Shown piece after piece: positions 52,776-61,805 of a stretch of 64,000 bases of DNA. The DNA is from CAYSWV01 sp964434865. GTDB lineage: Bacteria > Cyanobacteriota > Cyanobacteriia > Thermostichales > Thermostichaceae. Position 1 is the stretch's first letter. Every line of letters starts with the position of its first letter. The notes under the pieces were generated by a model. The model made no database searches, was not told the DNA's origin, and was given only the letters and a program-made list of their open reading frames with translations. The stretch covers positions 1 through 64,000 of the forward strand of contig CAYSWV010000020.1 in assembly GCA_964434865.1 (NCBI GenBank), written 5' to 3'. Made by a program: the position numbers and the translations under genes.

Positions 52776-53429
52776 TCAAACGGCTAATTTTCTAATGATG
52801 GCGCTGAGTCGATCGTAGTCGTCTTTTAGCAGGATACTTAAATATCGCCCTACCTTTACTAACCAAGCTCGATCAAAGTTAAGGATTTTGTAGCACCCTC
52901 TAATCACAGCAGCAAGCAACTCATCGGTGGGGATGCTGTTGACCTGGAGTAGGGTACGGAGAAACTCTGTTTGCTGACAAAACTGTCTCATGTCGTCTAC
53001 AGAACACCAGTAAACACCCTGATGAATTTGAGGGGGTCGAGGAGGTAGATAGTAGTAAAACCGACGGGGGGCTTCAGGGTCCTGGGCATCAGGTTCAAAA
53101 CCAACAATAGCCACTTGAAAATCTGTTTTTAACATAGCGAAAATTTGGGGTTGCTGTTCTCTCAGCTCAGCTGCAGTTAACCCAAGAGCTCTGGCTCTAT
53201 GAACCGTATCGATCGGAGCAATGGCAGCATGATAGACCACCCCGTAGATCCGGTTACCTGTTTCTTCGTCATGGGATTTGACCCAACTCCCCAGGGCTGG
53301 CATGGAAGGAAACGTGAGATCGTCAGGCTCAAAGCATTGGGCTATGTAACCTGTGGTAGAAGCCTCAATCACTTCACCAATATGCTCATCGGGCCGCTGT
53401 TTAATTGGGGAGGAAAGCGGTAGTCTCAT
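52776..53429 (-). CDS. HAS-barrel domain protein
   Basis: A 217-residue soluble protein. The first 60 residues (RPDEHIGEVIEASTTGYIAQCFEPDD, PALGSWVKSHD, RIYGVVYHA) match the HAS-barrel, the small beta domain found at the N-terminus of HerA ATPases and F1 ATP synthase subunits. The rest is helical (LRTLLQVNSIPTDELLAAVIRG). A HerA-like ATPase gene lies 4 kb upstream in the window, so this may be its accessory subunit; that is inference. No ATPase motif is present here. No obvious ribosome binding site can be named. Confidence 0.8.
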   Translation of the reverse strand: MRLPLSSPIKQRPDEHIGEVIEASTTGYIAQCFEPDDLTFPSMPALGSWVKSHDEETGNRIYGVVYHAAIAPIDTVHRARALGLTAAELREQQPQIFAMLKTDFQVAIVGFEPDAQDPEAPRRFYYYLPPRPPQIHQGVYWCSVDDMRQFCQQTEFLRTLLQVNSIPTDELLAAVIRGCYKILNFDRAWLVKVGRYLSILLKDDYDRLSAIIRKLAV

Positions 53430-53743
53430 GTCAAAATGTTACAACGATAGAACTGAAATGCTTGATCTAGTGTGAGATCATTGCCACGTACTTCTAAATG
53501 TAACGGTTGAGTGTCCGTAAGATGGTGATCCTAGGCAGCTACGCTTAATTAAATGTTATATCTCTGCCCTGATCATCCCCTTGAGGCTGTGATAGCCTGT
53601 CTATGCGTTAGTTTGCTAGGGTTTGAATTAGAAGCTGGTGCTAACTGGTCAGGCCCTCTGAGCTATCAAGGCTCTCTAGCTGCTACCCCTGAATAGGTCA
53701 AGCCTATCAAAAAGCATAGTCAAAACTTATTTACTATACTCCT
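53430..53743. other. Intergenic region with one small frame
   Basis: About 310 bp. The only coding-like content is the 47-codon frame at 53553-53696 described separately. No terminator is obvious. Confidence 0.45.
53553..53696 (+). CDS. Possible small protein or gene remnant
   Basis: A 47-codon frame starting MLYLCPDHPLEAVIACLCVS and ending ANWSGPLSYQGSLAATPE. Its composition is protein-like, with a hydrophobic stretch in the middle, but no ribosome binding site is clear. It could be a short real gene or the tail of a decayed one. Confidence 0.25.
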   Translation: MLYLCPDHPLEAVIACLCVSLLGFELEAGANWSGPLSYQGSLAATPE

Positions 53744-53962
53744 ATGTCTACAATGCCATCCTTTTCATCATTTTCGGCTGCCTCTCACCCGGTTGAGCAA
53801 CCCATCCATGACTATGTTGCCCAACTGCAGCTACACATGGCTCTCCAGGCTCGACATCTGATTCCAGGCTTTGATCACCAAGGTACTCGTGATAGCCGTT
53901 TACAACTTCTCCATCAAGCTCAAGCTGATTTAGAAAAGTCAGCATCTCGTCAGTGGCTATAG
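53744..53962 (+). CDS. Possible small hypothetical protein
   Basis: A 72-residue frame. Residues 20-72 look helical and amphipathic (HDYVAQLQLHMALQARHLIP, LQLLHQAQADLEKS). A TATACT element lies about 10 bp before the ATG, with no ribosome binding site, so any message would be nearly leaderless. The opposite strand holds a similar-sized frame that looks less protein-like. I do not recognise it. Confidence 0.4.
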   Translation: MSTMPSFSSFSAASHPVEQPIHDYVAQLQLHMALQARHLIPGFDHQGTRDSRLQLLHQAQADLEKSASRQWL

Positions 53963-54175
53963 GTATCAAATCTAAGTGTCAGATCAACCGATGGTTGTAA
54001 ACTAAGCACAGCTTGTTTCTTGAAGAGCGGGCTGTCAATCTAGCTTAGCCTTATTTTAATAAGCTCACAGGTTGTGTTATCCAGGTTGTGTTATCCGATC
54101 GTGTTACCCCACTAAAGATCCTTCTAGAATGAGAATACTAGAATGTGATCACAGACTTGATAAGAGGTAACACCT

Positions 54176-55126
54176 GTGAGATTGTCAAACCAGTTGTTAA
54201 AACTAGTTGCTCCTTTTAAAGTTGGGCGCTGGTTTAGAGTCTTGCTAGCTCTATTCCTAACGGCCATGTTATGTTTTGCTCCAATGAATGAGGCTTGGGC
54301 CCGCAGTGGGGGTCGAATTGGAGGTGGCTCATTCCGGGCTCCACGCCCCTCAAGATCACTTCCCCGTCGCTCAACACCAGGCCCAATCTTTCCAGGCGGT
54401 GGCTGGGGATTTCCCTTTTTCTTTCCTTTCTTCTGGGGTGGCGGTGGTGGTGGCTTAATCACACTACTTTTGGTTTTGGGGGCTGGCAGCTTTATTGTTC
54501 GAAACTTACAAGCTAATTCCTCCCAATCTGAGGACGGGTATGATGAGCGAGGCTTTTATAAATCAGCCAACCAAAAAGTTCAACTCACTGAAATCAAACT
54601 GGGCCTTCTAGCTAGCGCTCGCACTGTTCAAAATGAAATTAACAAACTTGCCTTAGAATCAGATACCCAAACCCCAGAAGGGTTACGTCAACTCCTCCAA
54701 TCAGTCACGCTCAGCCTAGTTCGACATGATGATTACTGGATCTATGGTCAAACTAGCCACAATAAAGTCTCTTTGTCAGAAGCTGAGCAGGCGTTTTATC
54801 AACGTTCTTTACAAGAGCGGAGTCGTTTTTCGGCTGAAACTCTAACCCATATTGATGAGCAGCCCATCCATCAAGATCAAGCCCCTCAGTCCTCAGAAAA
54901 GGGAGATTATATTGTTGTCACGCTACTGGTTGCGTTCTATAGCAATTCGAGTACACTACCTGTAGCTGATTCAGTAGCAACCCTACGGCAAGGCATTATG
55001 CAGTTGGGTTCGGTTCCTGCTGACCGTATCGTGGCGGTTGAAGTCCTCTGGACACCTCAGAATGAGGGAGATGCTCTTAATGCTGATGAACTGTTAGTCG
55101 AGTATCCACAATTGCGTAAGCTCTAA
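54176..55126 (+). CDS. DUF1517 family membrane protein
   Basis: A 316-residue protein of the DUF1517 family, found in cyanobacteria and chloroplasts. An N-terminal hydrophobic segment (VLLALFLTAMLCFAPM) ends at ARSGG, a likely cleavage or anchor site. A Gly/Pro/Phe-rich stretch, a second membrane segment (GLITLLLVLGAGSFIV) and a soluble domain with QLTEIKLGLLASARTVQNEI follow. The start is GTG 54176, with GAGG 8 nt upstream. The protein is presumed to sit in a membrane. Its function is not established. Confidence 0.87.
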   Translation: MRLSNQLLKLVAPFKVGRWFRVLLALFLTAMLCFAPMNEAWARSGGRIGGGSFRAPRPSRSLPRRSTPGPIFPGGGWGFPFFFPFFWGGGGGGLITLLLVLGAGSFIVRNLQANSSQSEDGYDERGFYKSANQKVQLTEIKLGLLASARTVQNEINKLALESDTQTPEGLRQLLQSVTLSLVRHDDYWIYGQTSHNKVSLSEAEQAFYQRSLQERSRFSAETLTHIDEQPIHQDQAPQSSEKGDYIVVTLLVAFYSNSSTLPVADSVATLRQGIMQLGSVPADRIVAVEVLWTPQNEGDALNADELLVEYPQLRKL

Positions 55127-55207
55127 AAATAGTCTGAGTTGAGAGCCTGATGTGTCAGCCTGGATAGCTCCTGAACAGTGTCTCACGTGTGTTGGGTAGG
55201 AGTGGTC

Positions 55208-55930
55208 ATGACTTTGTTGGAGTCTAATAAGTCAGCTTTCCCTGTGACTCAGCTTGCGTCAGCTCAGTTAGATCATGAGGCTATGGCTGACGCGATGCTA
55301 GATCAAATCTTTACAGATTTAGAACAGTCCTTTGATGACGAGGTGATAGAAGGAACCTACGCTTACTTTGAAACGCGGCCACCGTTACCCACTCATCGAC
55401 TACCCACCGTTACCTCTCTGTTAGGTGGGTTGATTGGGTTAGTGGCCCTCTCAGGGATTGGGTTTTGGTTGAGTTCACACCTACTGACTCAATGGCTTAC
55501 ACCTCTTCCGAGAGTGACACAATTGGACGCGCCATCTGAATTTGATCTCCAAACATTAGATCCCAATTGGGAACCTGTGGGAACTCTAACGGCTGACCCT
55601 CCACCCCCTTCAACTATCAACGTTGACGCTGTAGCTGAATTAGTGTCACCTCAACCAGAACCAACCGCTCAAGTGTCTCCAGCTAGACCTGTGATCCCAC
55701 CCCAACCTCGATACGTGGCTCAAACCGTTTCAACTCAGCCAACTCCGCCGATGAAACTGGTGGGTATTGTTCGAGAACCGGGACCACCCGCTGCTCTTAT
55801 CCGGGTCAATGGAATTGTCCAACACGTCTCACTGGGTCATGCTATTCAAGACAACTGGAAAGTGGTTAACATTGCTCCCCACGGTGTTGGCATCTCTAAT
55901 GGACAGCAAAATGTGATGTTGCAGCTGTAG
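55208..55930 (+). CDS. Single-pass membrane protein with GspC/PilP-like C-terminus
   Basis: A 240-residue protein. A cytosolic acidic N-terminus precedes one membrane segment (LLGGLIGLVALSGIGFWLSS), a Pro-rich linker (PQPEPTAQVSPARPVIPPQP), and an about 60-residue domain at the C-terminus: MKLVGIVREPGPPAALIRVN, SLGHAIQDNWKVVNIAPHGV and a final VMLQL. This resembles the homology region of GspC and PilP, which connect inner-membrane and outer-membrane parts of type II secretion or type IV pili. ATG 55208 is chosen over an upstream start at 55178 because AGGAG lies 6 nt before it. Its role is inferred. Confidence 0.7.
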   Translation: MTLLESNKSAFPVTQLASAQLDHEAMADAMLDQIFTDLEQSFDDEVIEGTYAYFETRPPLPTHRLPTVTSLLGGLIGLVALSGIGFWLSSHLLTQWLTPLPRVTQLDAPSEFDLQTLDPNWEPVGTLTADPPPPSTINVDAVAELVSPQPEPTAQVSPARPVIPPQPRYVAQTVSTQPTPPMKLVGIVREPGPPAALIRVNGIVQHVSLGHAIQDNWKVVNIAPHGVGISNGQQNVMLQL

Positions 55931-55964
55931 ACCCGGCTCCCCTAAGATTCCTCGTCTAGACCCG

Positions 55965-57536
55965 TTACAGATCGGTCTCACGTTCTCGGACACCCTGGAC
56001 AATCCGGGATAGCTCATTTTTCTCATCAAAGCTAATTCGTGATGGTGAGCCACTAATAATGCGCTCATAGCCTTGGAAAGAGTCGCGAATTTGGATACCT
56101 GAGTCAGAGATTAGATATTCGCGAATACCTTTATCATGCCAAGATCCTCGCATCTTGAATACATTTAAAGCCCTGTTCATGTCACCTCTGATTTCAACAT
56201 ATTGCAGAAGAATAATAGTATCTGTAATGGTCGAAATGTGAGATTCGGTAATGGAATGAGATCCCATAAATTGATCAGTAGTGTTCGTAAAAAATCCGGT
56301 GATCTCCTCTTGTTTGGCTAGCCCTGTGACCCCAATGACAAACTGTCTAAAGGCATTTTGGCTCACCCCTCGTGCTAATGCTGATAAGGAGTCAATCGCA
56401 ATTCGAGACGGTTTAAAGCCCAGCATTTGTGTTTTGATGATTTGCAGGTGATCTTCAAGACCAGCTGATTCTGGATAGCGACAGATTATTTTGAGTAATT
56501 TTTTACGTTCAAACTCTTCTAAATTAATGCCCCAAGACGAAGCGTTGCGAGCCAGCTGGGCTCGAGATTCCTCATAAGCAAATAAGATACAGCGGTCACC
56601 TTGCAAGCAGCCCTCTTCTAAGAATTTACTCACCAAAGACGTTTTACCGGTACCTGTCGCCCCTGTCGCCAGAATAATAGAATCTTTAAAGAAACCGCCT
56701 CCACACATTTCATCCAATTTAGCGATCCCAGAAGAGACCCTAACATTAGATGAGCGCTGGGTTAAGCGCATTGCCCCAAGTGGGAAGATATTGACACCGT
56801 CATTGGTAATGGTAAATGGATACTCCCCTTTCATGTGAGTGGTGCCCCGTAACTTTAAAATTTCAATAGTCCGCCGGCGTCGCTCTCCTTCTAAAATATT
56901 TCGCAAAATTACAACATTATCAGAGACAAATTCTTCAACCCCAAATCGAGCAATGGGGCCATATTCTTCGGTTCGCTCAGTGGTCATGACGGTTGTTACA
57001 TCAGCTTCTTTTAACCGTGCTGTTAAGCGAAATAGTTCCCGTCTCACAATGCCAGCTGGATCATACTGTTGAAAAATCGCCGTCACAGAATCGATAGAGA
57101 CTCGTTTAGCTTTATATTTTTTCAGGGCATATTGAATTCGTTCAATTAAAGCAGACAAATCAAAGTTACCACTGATCTCATAGCCCTCAGGATCAGGTGA
57201 GGCATCCAAAATAAAGAGTTTGCCACCATCTATTAGAGCTTGTAAATCCCACCCGAAGCTTAAAGCATTACGCATAATATCTAAGGGGGACTCTTCAAAT
57301 GTTACTAAAATACCAGACTCTTGAAATTGAGTAATACCATTATACAAAAACTGAATAGCGAAAAGCGTCTTTCCAGTTCCTGAGGTGCCACTAACTAAAG
57401 TAGTCCGACCGTAAGGAAGACCGCCATAACTGATTTCATCAAATCCTTCAATACCTGTTCTGACTTTACGAATACCTAAGGTTTTAGATGATTCACTCAC
57501 AACGGGATAAGCGTCTTGATCATTGATGCTTGTCAT
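55965..57536 (-). CDS. kaiC: Circadian clock ATPase KaiC
   Basis: A 523-residue protein with two RecA-like domains. CI has Walker A GTSGTGKT (50-57) and Glu81/Glu82; CII has GATGTGKT (292-299) and Glu322/Glu323. The autophosphorylated pair equivalent to S431/T432 of S. elongatus is S435/T436 in SHISTITDT, so phosphorylation cycling should be possible. The C-terminal segment (ERIISGSPSRISFDE) that KaiA contacts is present. KaiC is the central clock oscillator. kaiB ends one base upstream of its ATG, so the two are co-translated. It is the last gene of the cluster on the minus strand. Confidence 0.97.
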   Translation of the reverse strand: MTSINDQDAYPVVSESSKTLGIRKVRTGIEGFDEISYGGLPYGRTTLVSGTSGTGKTLFAIQFLYNGITQFQESGILVTFEESPLDIMRNALSFGWDLQALIDGGKLFILDASPDPEGYEISGNFDLSALIERIQYALKKYKAKRVSIDSVTAIFQQYDPAGIVRRELFRLTARLKEADVTTVMTTERTEEYGPIARFGVEEFVSDNVVILRNILEGERRRRTIEILKLRGTTHMKGEYPFTITNDGVNIFPLGAMRLTQRSSNVRVSSGIAKLDEMCGGGFFKDSIILATGATGTGKTSLVSKFLEEGCLQGDRCILFAYEESRAQLARNASSWGINLEEFERKKLLKIICRYPESAGLEDHLQIIKTQMLGFKPSRIAIDSLSALARGVSQNAFRQFVIGVTGLAKQEEITGFFTNTTDQFMGSHSITESHISTITDTIILLQYVEIRGDMNRALNVFKMRGSWHDKGIREYLISDSGIQIRDSFQGYERIISGSPSRISFDEKNELSRIVQGVRERETDL

Positions 57537-57537
57537 A

Positions 57538-57882
57538 CTAAACAGGATCCTCTACATCTTGGGTTTGAGCCTCAGCTGAGTCCAGATCATCCAAATCTTC
57601 GTACATAAGATCTAGCCCAATCAAGACTTTTTCACGGTTTGATAAATCTCCAATAATTTTACGGACGGGTGGGGGCAAAATTTTAGCTAAGGTGGGGGTT
57701 GCTAAAATCTTATCCTCTTCTGCCAGTTGCGGGTTTTCCAAAACGTCAATCACCTTGAGACTATAAACACCCTTAAATTCTGAGGCTAGGATATCCTGGA
57801 GTGTCCGTAAGGCCCGCATTGAATTGGGCGTATTGCCAGCCACATACAATTTGAGCACATAAGCCTTTCGCTTAGACATCAT
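57538..57882 (-). CDS. kaiB: Circadian clock protein KaiB
   Basis: A 114-residue thioredoxin-like, fold-switching clock protein. VLKLYVAGNTPNSMRAL at the N-terminus and EEDKILATPTLAKILPPPVR, IIGDLSNREKVLIGLDLMYED match the KaiB family. KaiB binds phosphorylated KaiC during the dephosphorylation phase and sequesters KaiA. The start is ATG 57882, with ATG 57879 just after it. The acidic tail (LDSAEAQTQDVEDPV) is a little longer than in S. elongatus. It lies one base upstream of kaiC and 55 bp downstream of kaiA. Confidence 0.97.
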   Translation of the reverse strand: MMSKRKAYVLKLYVAGNTPNSMRALRTLQDILASEFKGVYSLKVIDVLENPQLAEEDKILATPTLAKILPPPVRKIIGDLSNREKVLIGLDLMYEDLDDLDSAEAQTQDVEDPV

Positions 57883-57937
57883 AGAAGTAGGTTTCTCCTT
57901 GTACTATCCTCACCGTCAATATGATGATCATAGGGGG

Positions 57938-58897
57938 TTATCTGGGAATCGACCGACGATACATCTCACTCAAGTGGGCAATGACATCAATTAGGGTAAT
58001 ACGGTAATCTAAGAGAACTTCTTCACTACGTCCCTCAAGCTTAAGTTGTTTGGCAAAGTCGTCCATTAAATTCATGTGTAATTCTAAGACTTGAGAAGCG
58101 CCAATATCTCCAAAAAAGGCTAGGGCAACAAACTCATCTATTCTGGCATTGGCTGTTCGGGATGACTGAAAGTACTCTAGTACAATAGCCTGATATAAAC
58201 CTCGAAGCCGGTGCATCATGCGATGTTGTTCATCAGTACTTAACCGTCGATAAAACCGCTCAGGATCGCGATGATAGTAGACTCCGGTATAGCCCAACCG
58301 TTCCCGCAATTTTTCTGCTAGCCGTTGCTGTTGGAGATGGACCCGTTCTGAGATCGAAGTTAGGGTTTGGGCATTGGTTTCGCCTTCAGGCAAGCCACAA
58401 GTGGGAGATAACTGTAGAAACAGGGCAATCGCTCGATCCACTTGAGTGGCTAGGATAGAATCTGATAGTTCTTGTGTAGCCTCCAACAGCTCCTGGGCTT
58501 GAAATGGCTTAACTAAGGTGGCGTTGTGATAGAAAAACCGCTCATGGTTGCGTAATGCCTGAATCTGATCGACATATTCATCGGGAATATCATCATCCTC
58601 AATAATGACTAGAACGGTTGGTAGCAGTAGGCCCCATTCACAGAGCTGCCAGGTGAGGCCTTGTAAATCTTTCAGGTTGTAACTGGAACTAATAAATAAG
58701 AGACAATCCAGCTCATCACTATGATTTTGGACATAGGTTAGAAACCCATCGCTGAACTCAAATCGCTGTAACAAAAAGCGTTCCCCTGGAAAGGCTTGCT
58801 GCCAGTTAATAGCTTGGTCAGATCGGCCTGGGGGGGGGTCCCAGACTTGGAGGAGGCATAAGCGTAGCAGCTTGGTAGATTTCAGTGAGTTTGACAA
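57938..58897 (-). CDS. kaiA: Circadian clock protein KaiA, full length
   Basis: A 319-residue KaiA with both the N-terminal pseudo-receiver domain (residues about 12-145, CLLQVWDPPPGRS to VKPFQAQELLEATQE) and the C-terminal four-helix KaiC-activating domain (LGYTGVYYHRDPERFYRRLS to LDYRITLIDVIAHLSEMYRR). It stimulates KaiC autophosphorylation. The frame starts at TTG 58897, with no in-frame ATG before the conserved part; the ribosome binding site is weak. Long KaiA contrasts with the N-terminally shortened forms of Nostoc-type species. It is the first gene of the kaiABC cluster. Confidence 0.95.
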   Translation of the reverse strand: MSNSLKSTKLLRLCLLQVWDPPPGRSDQAINWQQAFPGERFLLQRFEFSDGFLTYVQNHSDELDCLLFISSSYNLKDLQGLTWQLCEWGLLLPTVLVIIEDDDIPDEYVDQIQALRNHERFFYHNATLVKPFQAQELLEATQELSDSILATQVDRAIALFLQLSPTCGLPEGETNAQTLTSISERVHLQQQRLAEKLRERLGYTGVYYHRDPERFYRRLSTDEQHRMMHRLRGLYQAIVLEYFQSSRTANARIDEFVALAFFGDIGASQVLELHMNLMDDFAKQLKLEGRSEEVLLDYRITLIDVIAHLSEMYRRSIPR

Positions 58898-59022
58898 GGG
58901 ATCTGTTGCTACCTAAAGCTAAGTGTGAAGCAGTACACAAACTTGACTGCTACCTGAACAACCTAGGTCAATTCACTATTTTAATCCTAGGAGAACCCAG
59001 AATGATCGCCTAACCCCTCTCA

Positions 59023-59931
59023 TCAAGGTTCTGTTTTCGTCATCTCCTCAACAATATCCTTCAACTCAGACCCACTGATCCGATAGACATTGCCGCAAAA
59101 GTGACAGGTGGCTTCAGCCCCATCATCTTTTTGAATCATATCGATCAATTCTGCTTGACCCAACATCCGTAGTGCTCTTTTAACTCGAGCAACATCGCAT
59201 TGACATTTGAACTTAACCGCTTGGGTACCTGGTAAAAACTTAAGATCTAAATCTCCTAAGAGCGTTTCCATAATCTCCTTTAAGGAATACCCTTGGGCTA
59301 GTAGTGGACTGATTTCTTCCACATCAGCAAACTGTTGCTCCAAAGCAGGAATCAGATCCGGGGCCGCATCAGGTAAGACTTGAATTAGAACGCCCCCAGC
59401 AGCTTGGACGCCACGAGTATGAATCCAGACTCCCAATAACACAATGGAGGGGGTTTGTTCAGAGTTAGCTAAAAACCGAGTAATATCATCTCCAATTTCA
59501 CCTGATACAAGCTCAACTGAACTGGAGTAAGGGATCCCAAAGCCCTCATCCCGAATGACATGCAAATAACCATAGCGACCGACAGCCTGGCCCACATTTA
59601 ACTTGCCATCGGGTGTGAGAGGCAGTTCGACTTCTGGATGATCAACATACCCTCTGACAGTACCATCGCCGCCAGCATCCACCCAAACCCGCCCCAAGGG
59701 GCCATCCCCCCGTAATTGCAGGCTAATTCGAGATCGGGCCACTTTAAGGTTTGCGGCTAGTAATAGCCCAGCTGTGATGGCCCGCCCCAAAGCAACGGTA
59801 GCAACATAAGAGAGTTTGTGACGGATCCGGGCTTCATTAACCGTCTGACTGGAAATTAATCCCACCACCCGGATGGTGTCGTTGGCTGCAGTGGCTCTGA
59901 TGAGCTGATCTTGATCTGTAGAACTATCCAT
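59023..59931 (-). CDS. hslO: Redox-regulated chaperone Hsp33
   Basis: A 302-residue Hsp33 from ATG 59931 (a TTG at 59958 would add nine residues). It begins DQLIRATAANDTIRVVG, as Hsp33 proteins do, and ends with the zinc-binding redox switch: CQC (CXC) about 50 residues upstream of CHFC (CXXC). Under oxidation the cysteines form disulfides and the protein becomes an ATP-independent holdase. It lies about 125 bp upstream of kaiA on the same strand. No regulatory link to the clock is implied by the sequence. Confidence 0.94.
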   Translation of the reverse strand: MDSSTDQDQLIRATAANDTIRVVGLISSQTVNEARIRHKLSYVATVALGRAITAGLLLAANLKVARSRISLQLRGDGPLGRVWVDAGGDGTVRGYVDHPEVELPLTPDGKLNVGQAVGRYGYLHVIRDEGFGIPYSSSVELVSGEIGDDITRFLANSEQTPSIVLLGVWIHTRGVQAAGGVLIQVLPDAAPDLIPALEQQFADVEEISPLLAQGYSLKEIMETLLGDLDLKFLPGTQAVKFKCQCDVARVKRALRMLGQAELIDMIQKDDGAEATCHFCGNVYRISGSELKDIVEEMTKTEP

Positions 59932-60344
59932 TCGGGGTCCAACAAGCAATCTACTCAATCTACAATCTCAACCCAGTCCGCTCAACTAAATAGATGGATG
60001 AGCCGACATTAGAGTCCAACCTAGCTGAGAAATTAATCCAATGAAGGTCTTAATTATTGTAACCTTTTGTGATGAATCCATAATCCCACCTCAGACTTGG
60101 GCAAGGGGGCAAGGGGTTTAGAAAGCAACAGATCGGGGGCAATACTAGGTTGATTGGGATGTTGGACCGTTATGGGAGTCGATCAATACCTACGATGATC
60201 TGGGTTTGGCGTGGACAACCGGGCTGGGAATCTCATTAAGAACTGTGAAGATCAGCGATAGGATTTGACACTTATACCCGACAATAACTTGCGAGTGTGG
60301 GCATCTCACACTCTATAACAAACTCGACTTGAGGATGGATATCC
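59932..60344. promoter_or_regulatory. Divergent hslO-apcA intergenic region
   Basis: The 413 bp should hold the apc operon promoter. A possible -35 TTGCGA at 60289-60294 and -10 TATAAC at 60314-60319 lie 19 bp apart, 25 bp before the apcA ATG; the spacing is long and no other support exists. A TTGACA at 60265-60270 has no partner -10. No gene is seen. Confidence 0.3.
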
Positions 60345-60830
60345 ATGAGCGTTGTCACAAAATCTATTGTGAATGCTGACGCCGAAGCGCGTTATTTAAG
60401 CCCTGGTGAACTTGAGCGAATCAAATCATTTGTAAGCAAGGGTGAAGCTCGTTTACGGATTGCTCAAGTGTTGACTGAATCCCGTGAGCGCATTGTGAAG
60501 CAGGCAGCTGATCAGTTGTTCCAAAAGCGTCCTGATGTTGTTTCTCCTGGTGGAAATGCCTACGGTGAAGAAATGACAGCAACATGCTTGCGCGATATGG
60601 ACTACTATCTCCGGTTGGTGACTTACGGCATCATCGCAGGTGATATTACCCCTATTGAAGAGATCGGCTTAGTGGGTGTTCGTGAAATGTACAATTCACT
60701 CGGTACTCCCATTCCTGCTGTGGCTGAGAGTGTTCGTCAGATGAAGCAAGTGGCTACTTCGTTGTTGTCTGGTGACGATGCCGCTGAAGCTGGTTACTAC
60801 TTCGATTATGTCGTTGGTGCAATGAGCTAA
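60345..60830 (+). CDS. apcA: Allophycocyanin alpha subunit
   Basis: A 161-residue phycobiliprotein. The phycocyanobilin attachment Cys81 lies in TATCLRDMDYYLRL, and the globin-like fold sequence (YLSPGELERIKSFVSKGEAR at the start, EAGYYFDYVVGAMS at the end) is typical. With ApcB it forms the core trimers of the phycobilisome, passing light energy to chlorophyll of photosystem II (and I). It is the first gene of the apcABC operon, 73 bp upstream of apcB. The apcE core-membrane linker gene is not next to it. Confidence 0.97.
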   Translation: MSVVTKSIVNADAEARYLSPGELERIKSFVSKGEARLRIAQVLTESRERIVKQAADQLFQKRPDVVSPGGNAYGEEMTATCLRDMDYYLRLVTYGIIAGDITPIEEIGLVGVREMYNSLGTPIPAVAESVRQMKQVATSLLSGDDAAEAGYYFDYVVGAMS

Positions 60831-60903
60831 GTCTATTAGCTGACTCTAACTTCACTGATCCGTTGGTTATCAACCTTACGAAACAAGATTTAGGACAGTC
60901 ATC

Positions 60904-61389
60904 ATGCAAGACGCAGTTACTTCAGTTATTAATAACTACGACGTTCAAGGCAAGTATCTGGATGCATCCGCGATGGATAAACTGAAGGCCTTCTTTGCCT
61001 CCGGTGAATTGCGTGTGCGGGCGGCAGCTACTATCGCGGCTAATGCTTCTACCATTGTTAAGGATGCGGCTGCTAAGGCTCTGTTGTACTCCGATTTGAC
61101 CCGTCCTGGTGGCAATATGTACACCACTCGTCGCTATGCTGCTTGTATCCGCGACATGGACTACTACCTCCGTTACGCCACCTACGCTATGTTGGCTGGT
61201 GATACTTCGATCCTGGATGAGCGGGTGCTCAATGGTTTAAAAGAGACTTACAACTCTCTGGGTGTACCCATTGGAGCGACTATCCAAGCTATCCAAGCCA
61301 TGAAAGAAGTGACAGCTGCATTAGTAGGCATGGATGCTGGCAAGGAAATGGGAGTTTACTTTGACTACATCTGCTCTGGCTTAAGCTAG
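60904..61389 (+). CDS. apcB: Allophycocyanin beta subunit
   Basis: A 161-residue phycobiliprotein with chromophore-binding Cys81 in AACIRDMDYYLRYAT and Asn71, the residue methylated in beta phycobiliproteins, in GGNMYTT. The N-terminus reads MQDAVTSVINNYDVQGKYLD, as in known ApcB. It pairs with ApcA in the phycobilisome core. It is in the same operon as apcA; the linker gene apcC follows after a 212-bp spacer. Confidence 0.97.
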   Translation: MQDAVTSVINNYDVQGKYLDASAMDKLKAFFASGELRVRAAATIAANASTIVKDAAAKALLYSDLTRPGGNMYTTRRYAACIRDMDYYLRYATYAMLAGDTSILDERVLNGLKETYNSLGVPIGATIQAIQAMKEVTAALVGMDAGKEMGVYFDYICSGLS

Positions 61390-61535
61390 TAGGGTTACCT
61401 TGACTACTTATAGCTAGCCTTAACGGGCTGATTGCTGCAGGGATCTGGTGTGCACGGTATACCCATGGTGGCTATAAACTGGCAATTAAGCTGTGGATTT
61501 ATAGGCTGAGATGGCGGTATAGAAGTGGACGCGAG

Positions 61536-61549
61536 CTTTCTGCAGAAAG
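61536..61549. promoter_or_regulatory. Palindrome between apcB and apcC
   Basis: CTTTCTGCAGAAAG is a perfect 14-bp inverted repeat 53 bp before apcC, followed by GTTTTGTTGTT. In cyanobacteria apcC is often made at lower level than apcAB through a structure in this spacer; that this palindrome does it here is inference. Confidence 0.35.
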
Positions 61550-61601
61550 ATGCCCGTTTTGTTGTTGGTCGAATTGTTCTTCATACATACGGATTTAACC
61601 C

Positions 61602-61805
61602 ATGCGCATGTTTAAAGTGACCGCTTGTGTCCCTAGTCAAACTCGGATTCGGACGCAACGAGAATTACAAAATACCTTCTTTACCAAGTTGGTACCCTAC
61701 GAAAACTGGTTTAAAGAACAACAACGGATCCAAAAGTCAGGAGGGCGCATCCTACGGGTTGAGCTAGCCACTGGCAAACCAGGTACCGATGTTGGCCTGC
61801 TCTAA
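61602..61805 (+). CDS. apcC: Phycobilisome core linker Lc7.8
   Basis: A 67-residue small linker starting MRMFKVTACVPSQTRIRTQR and ending RVELATGKPGT, matching the APC core-associated linker family. It caps or strengthens the outer trimers of the phycobilisome core cylinders. It is the last gene of apcABC. The presence of a palindrome in the apcB-apcC spacer may lower its expression. Confidence 0.96.
   Translation: MRMFKVTACVPSQTRIRTQRELQNTFFTKLVPYENWFKEQQRIQKSGGRILRVELATGKPGTDVGLL

Noticed and set aside
53748..53969. Minus-strand 73-codon frame
   Set aside because: It is the mirror of the plus-strand small frame at 53744-53962, which looks more protein-like.
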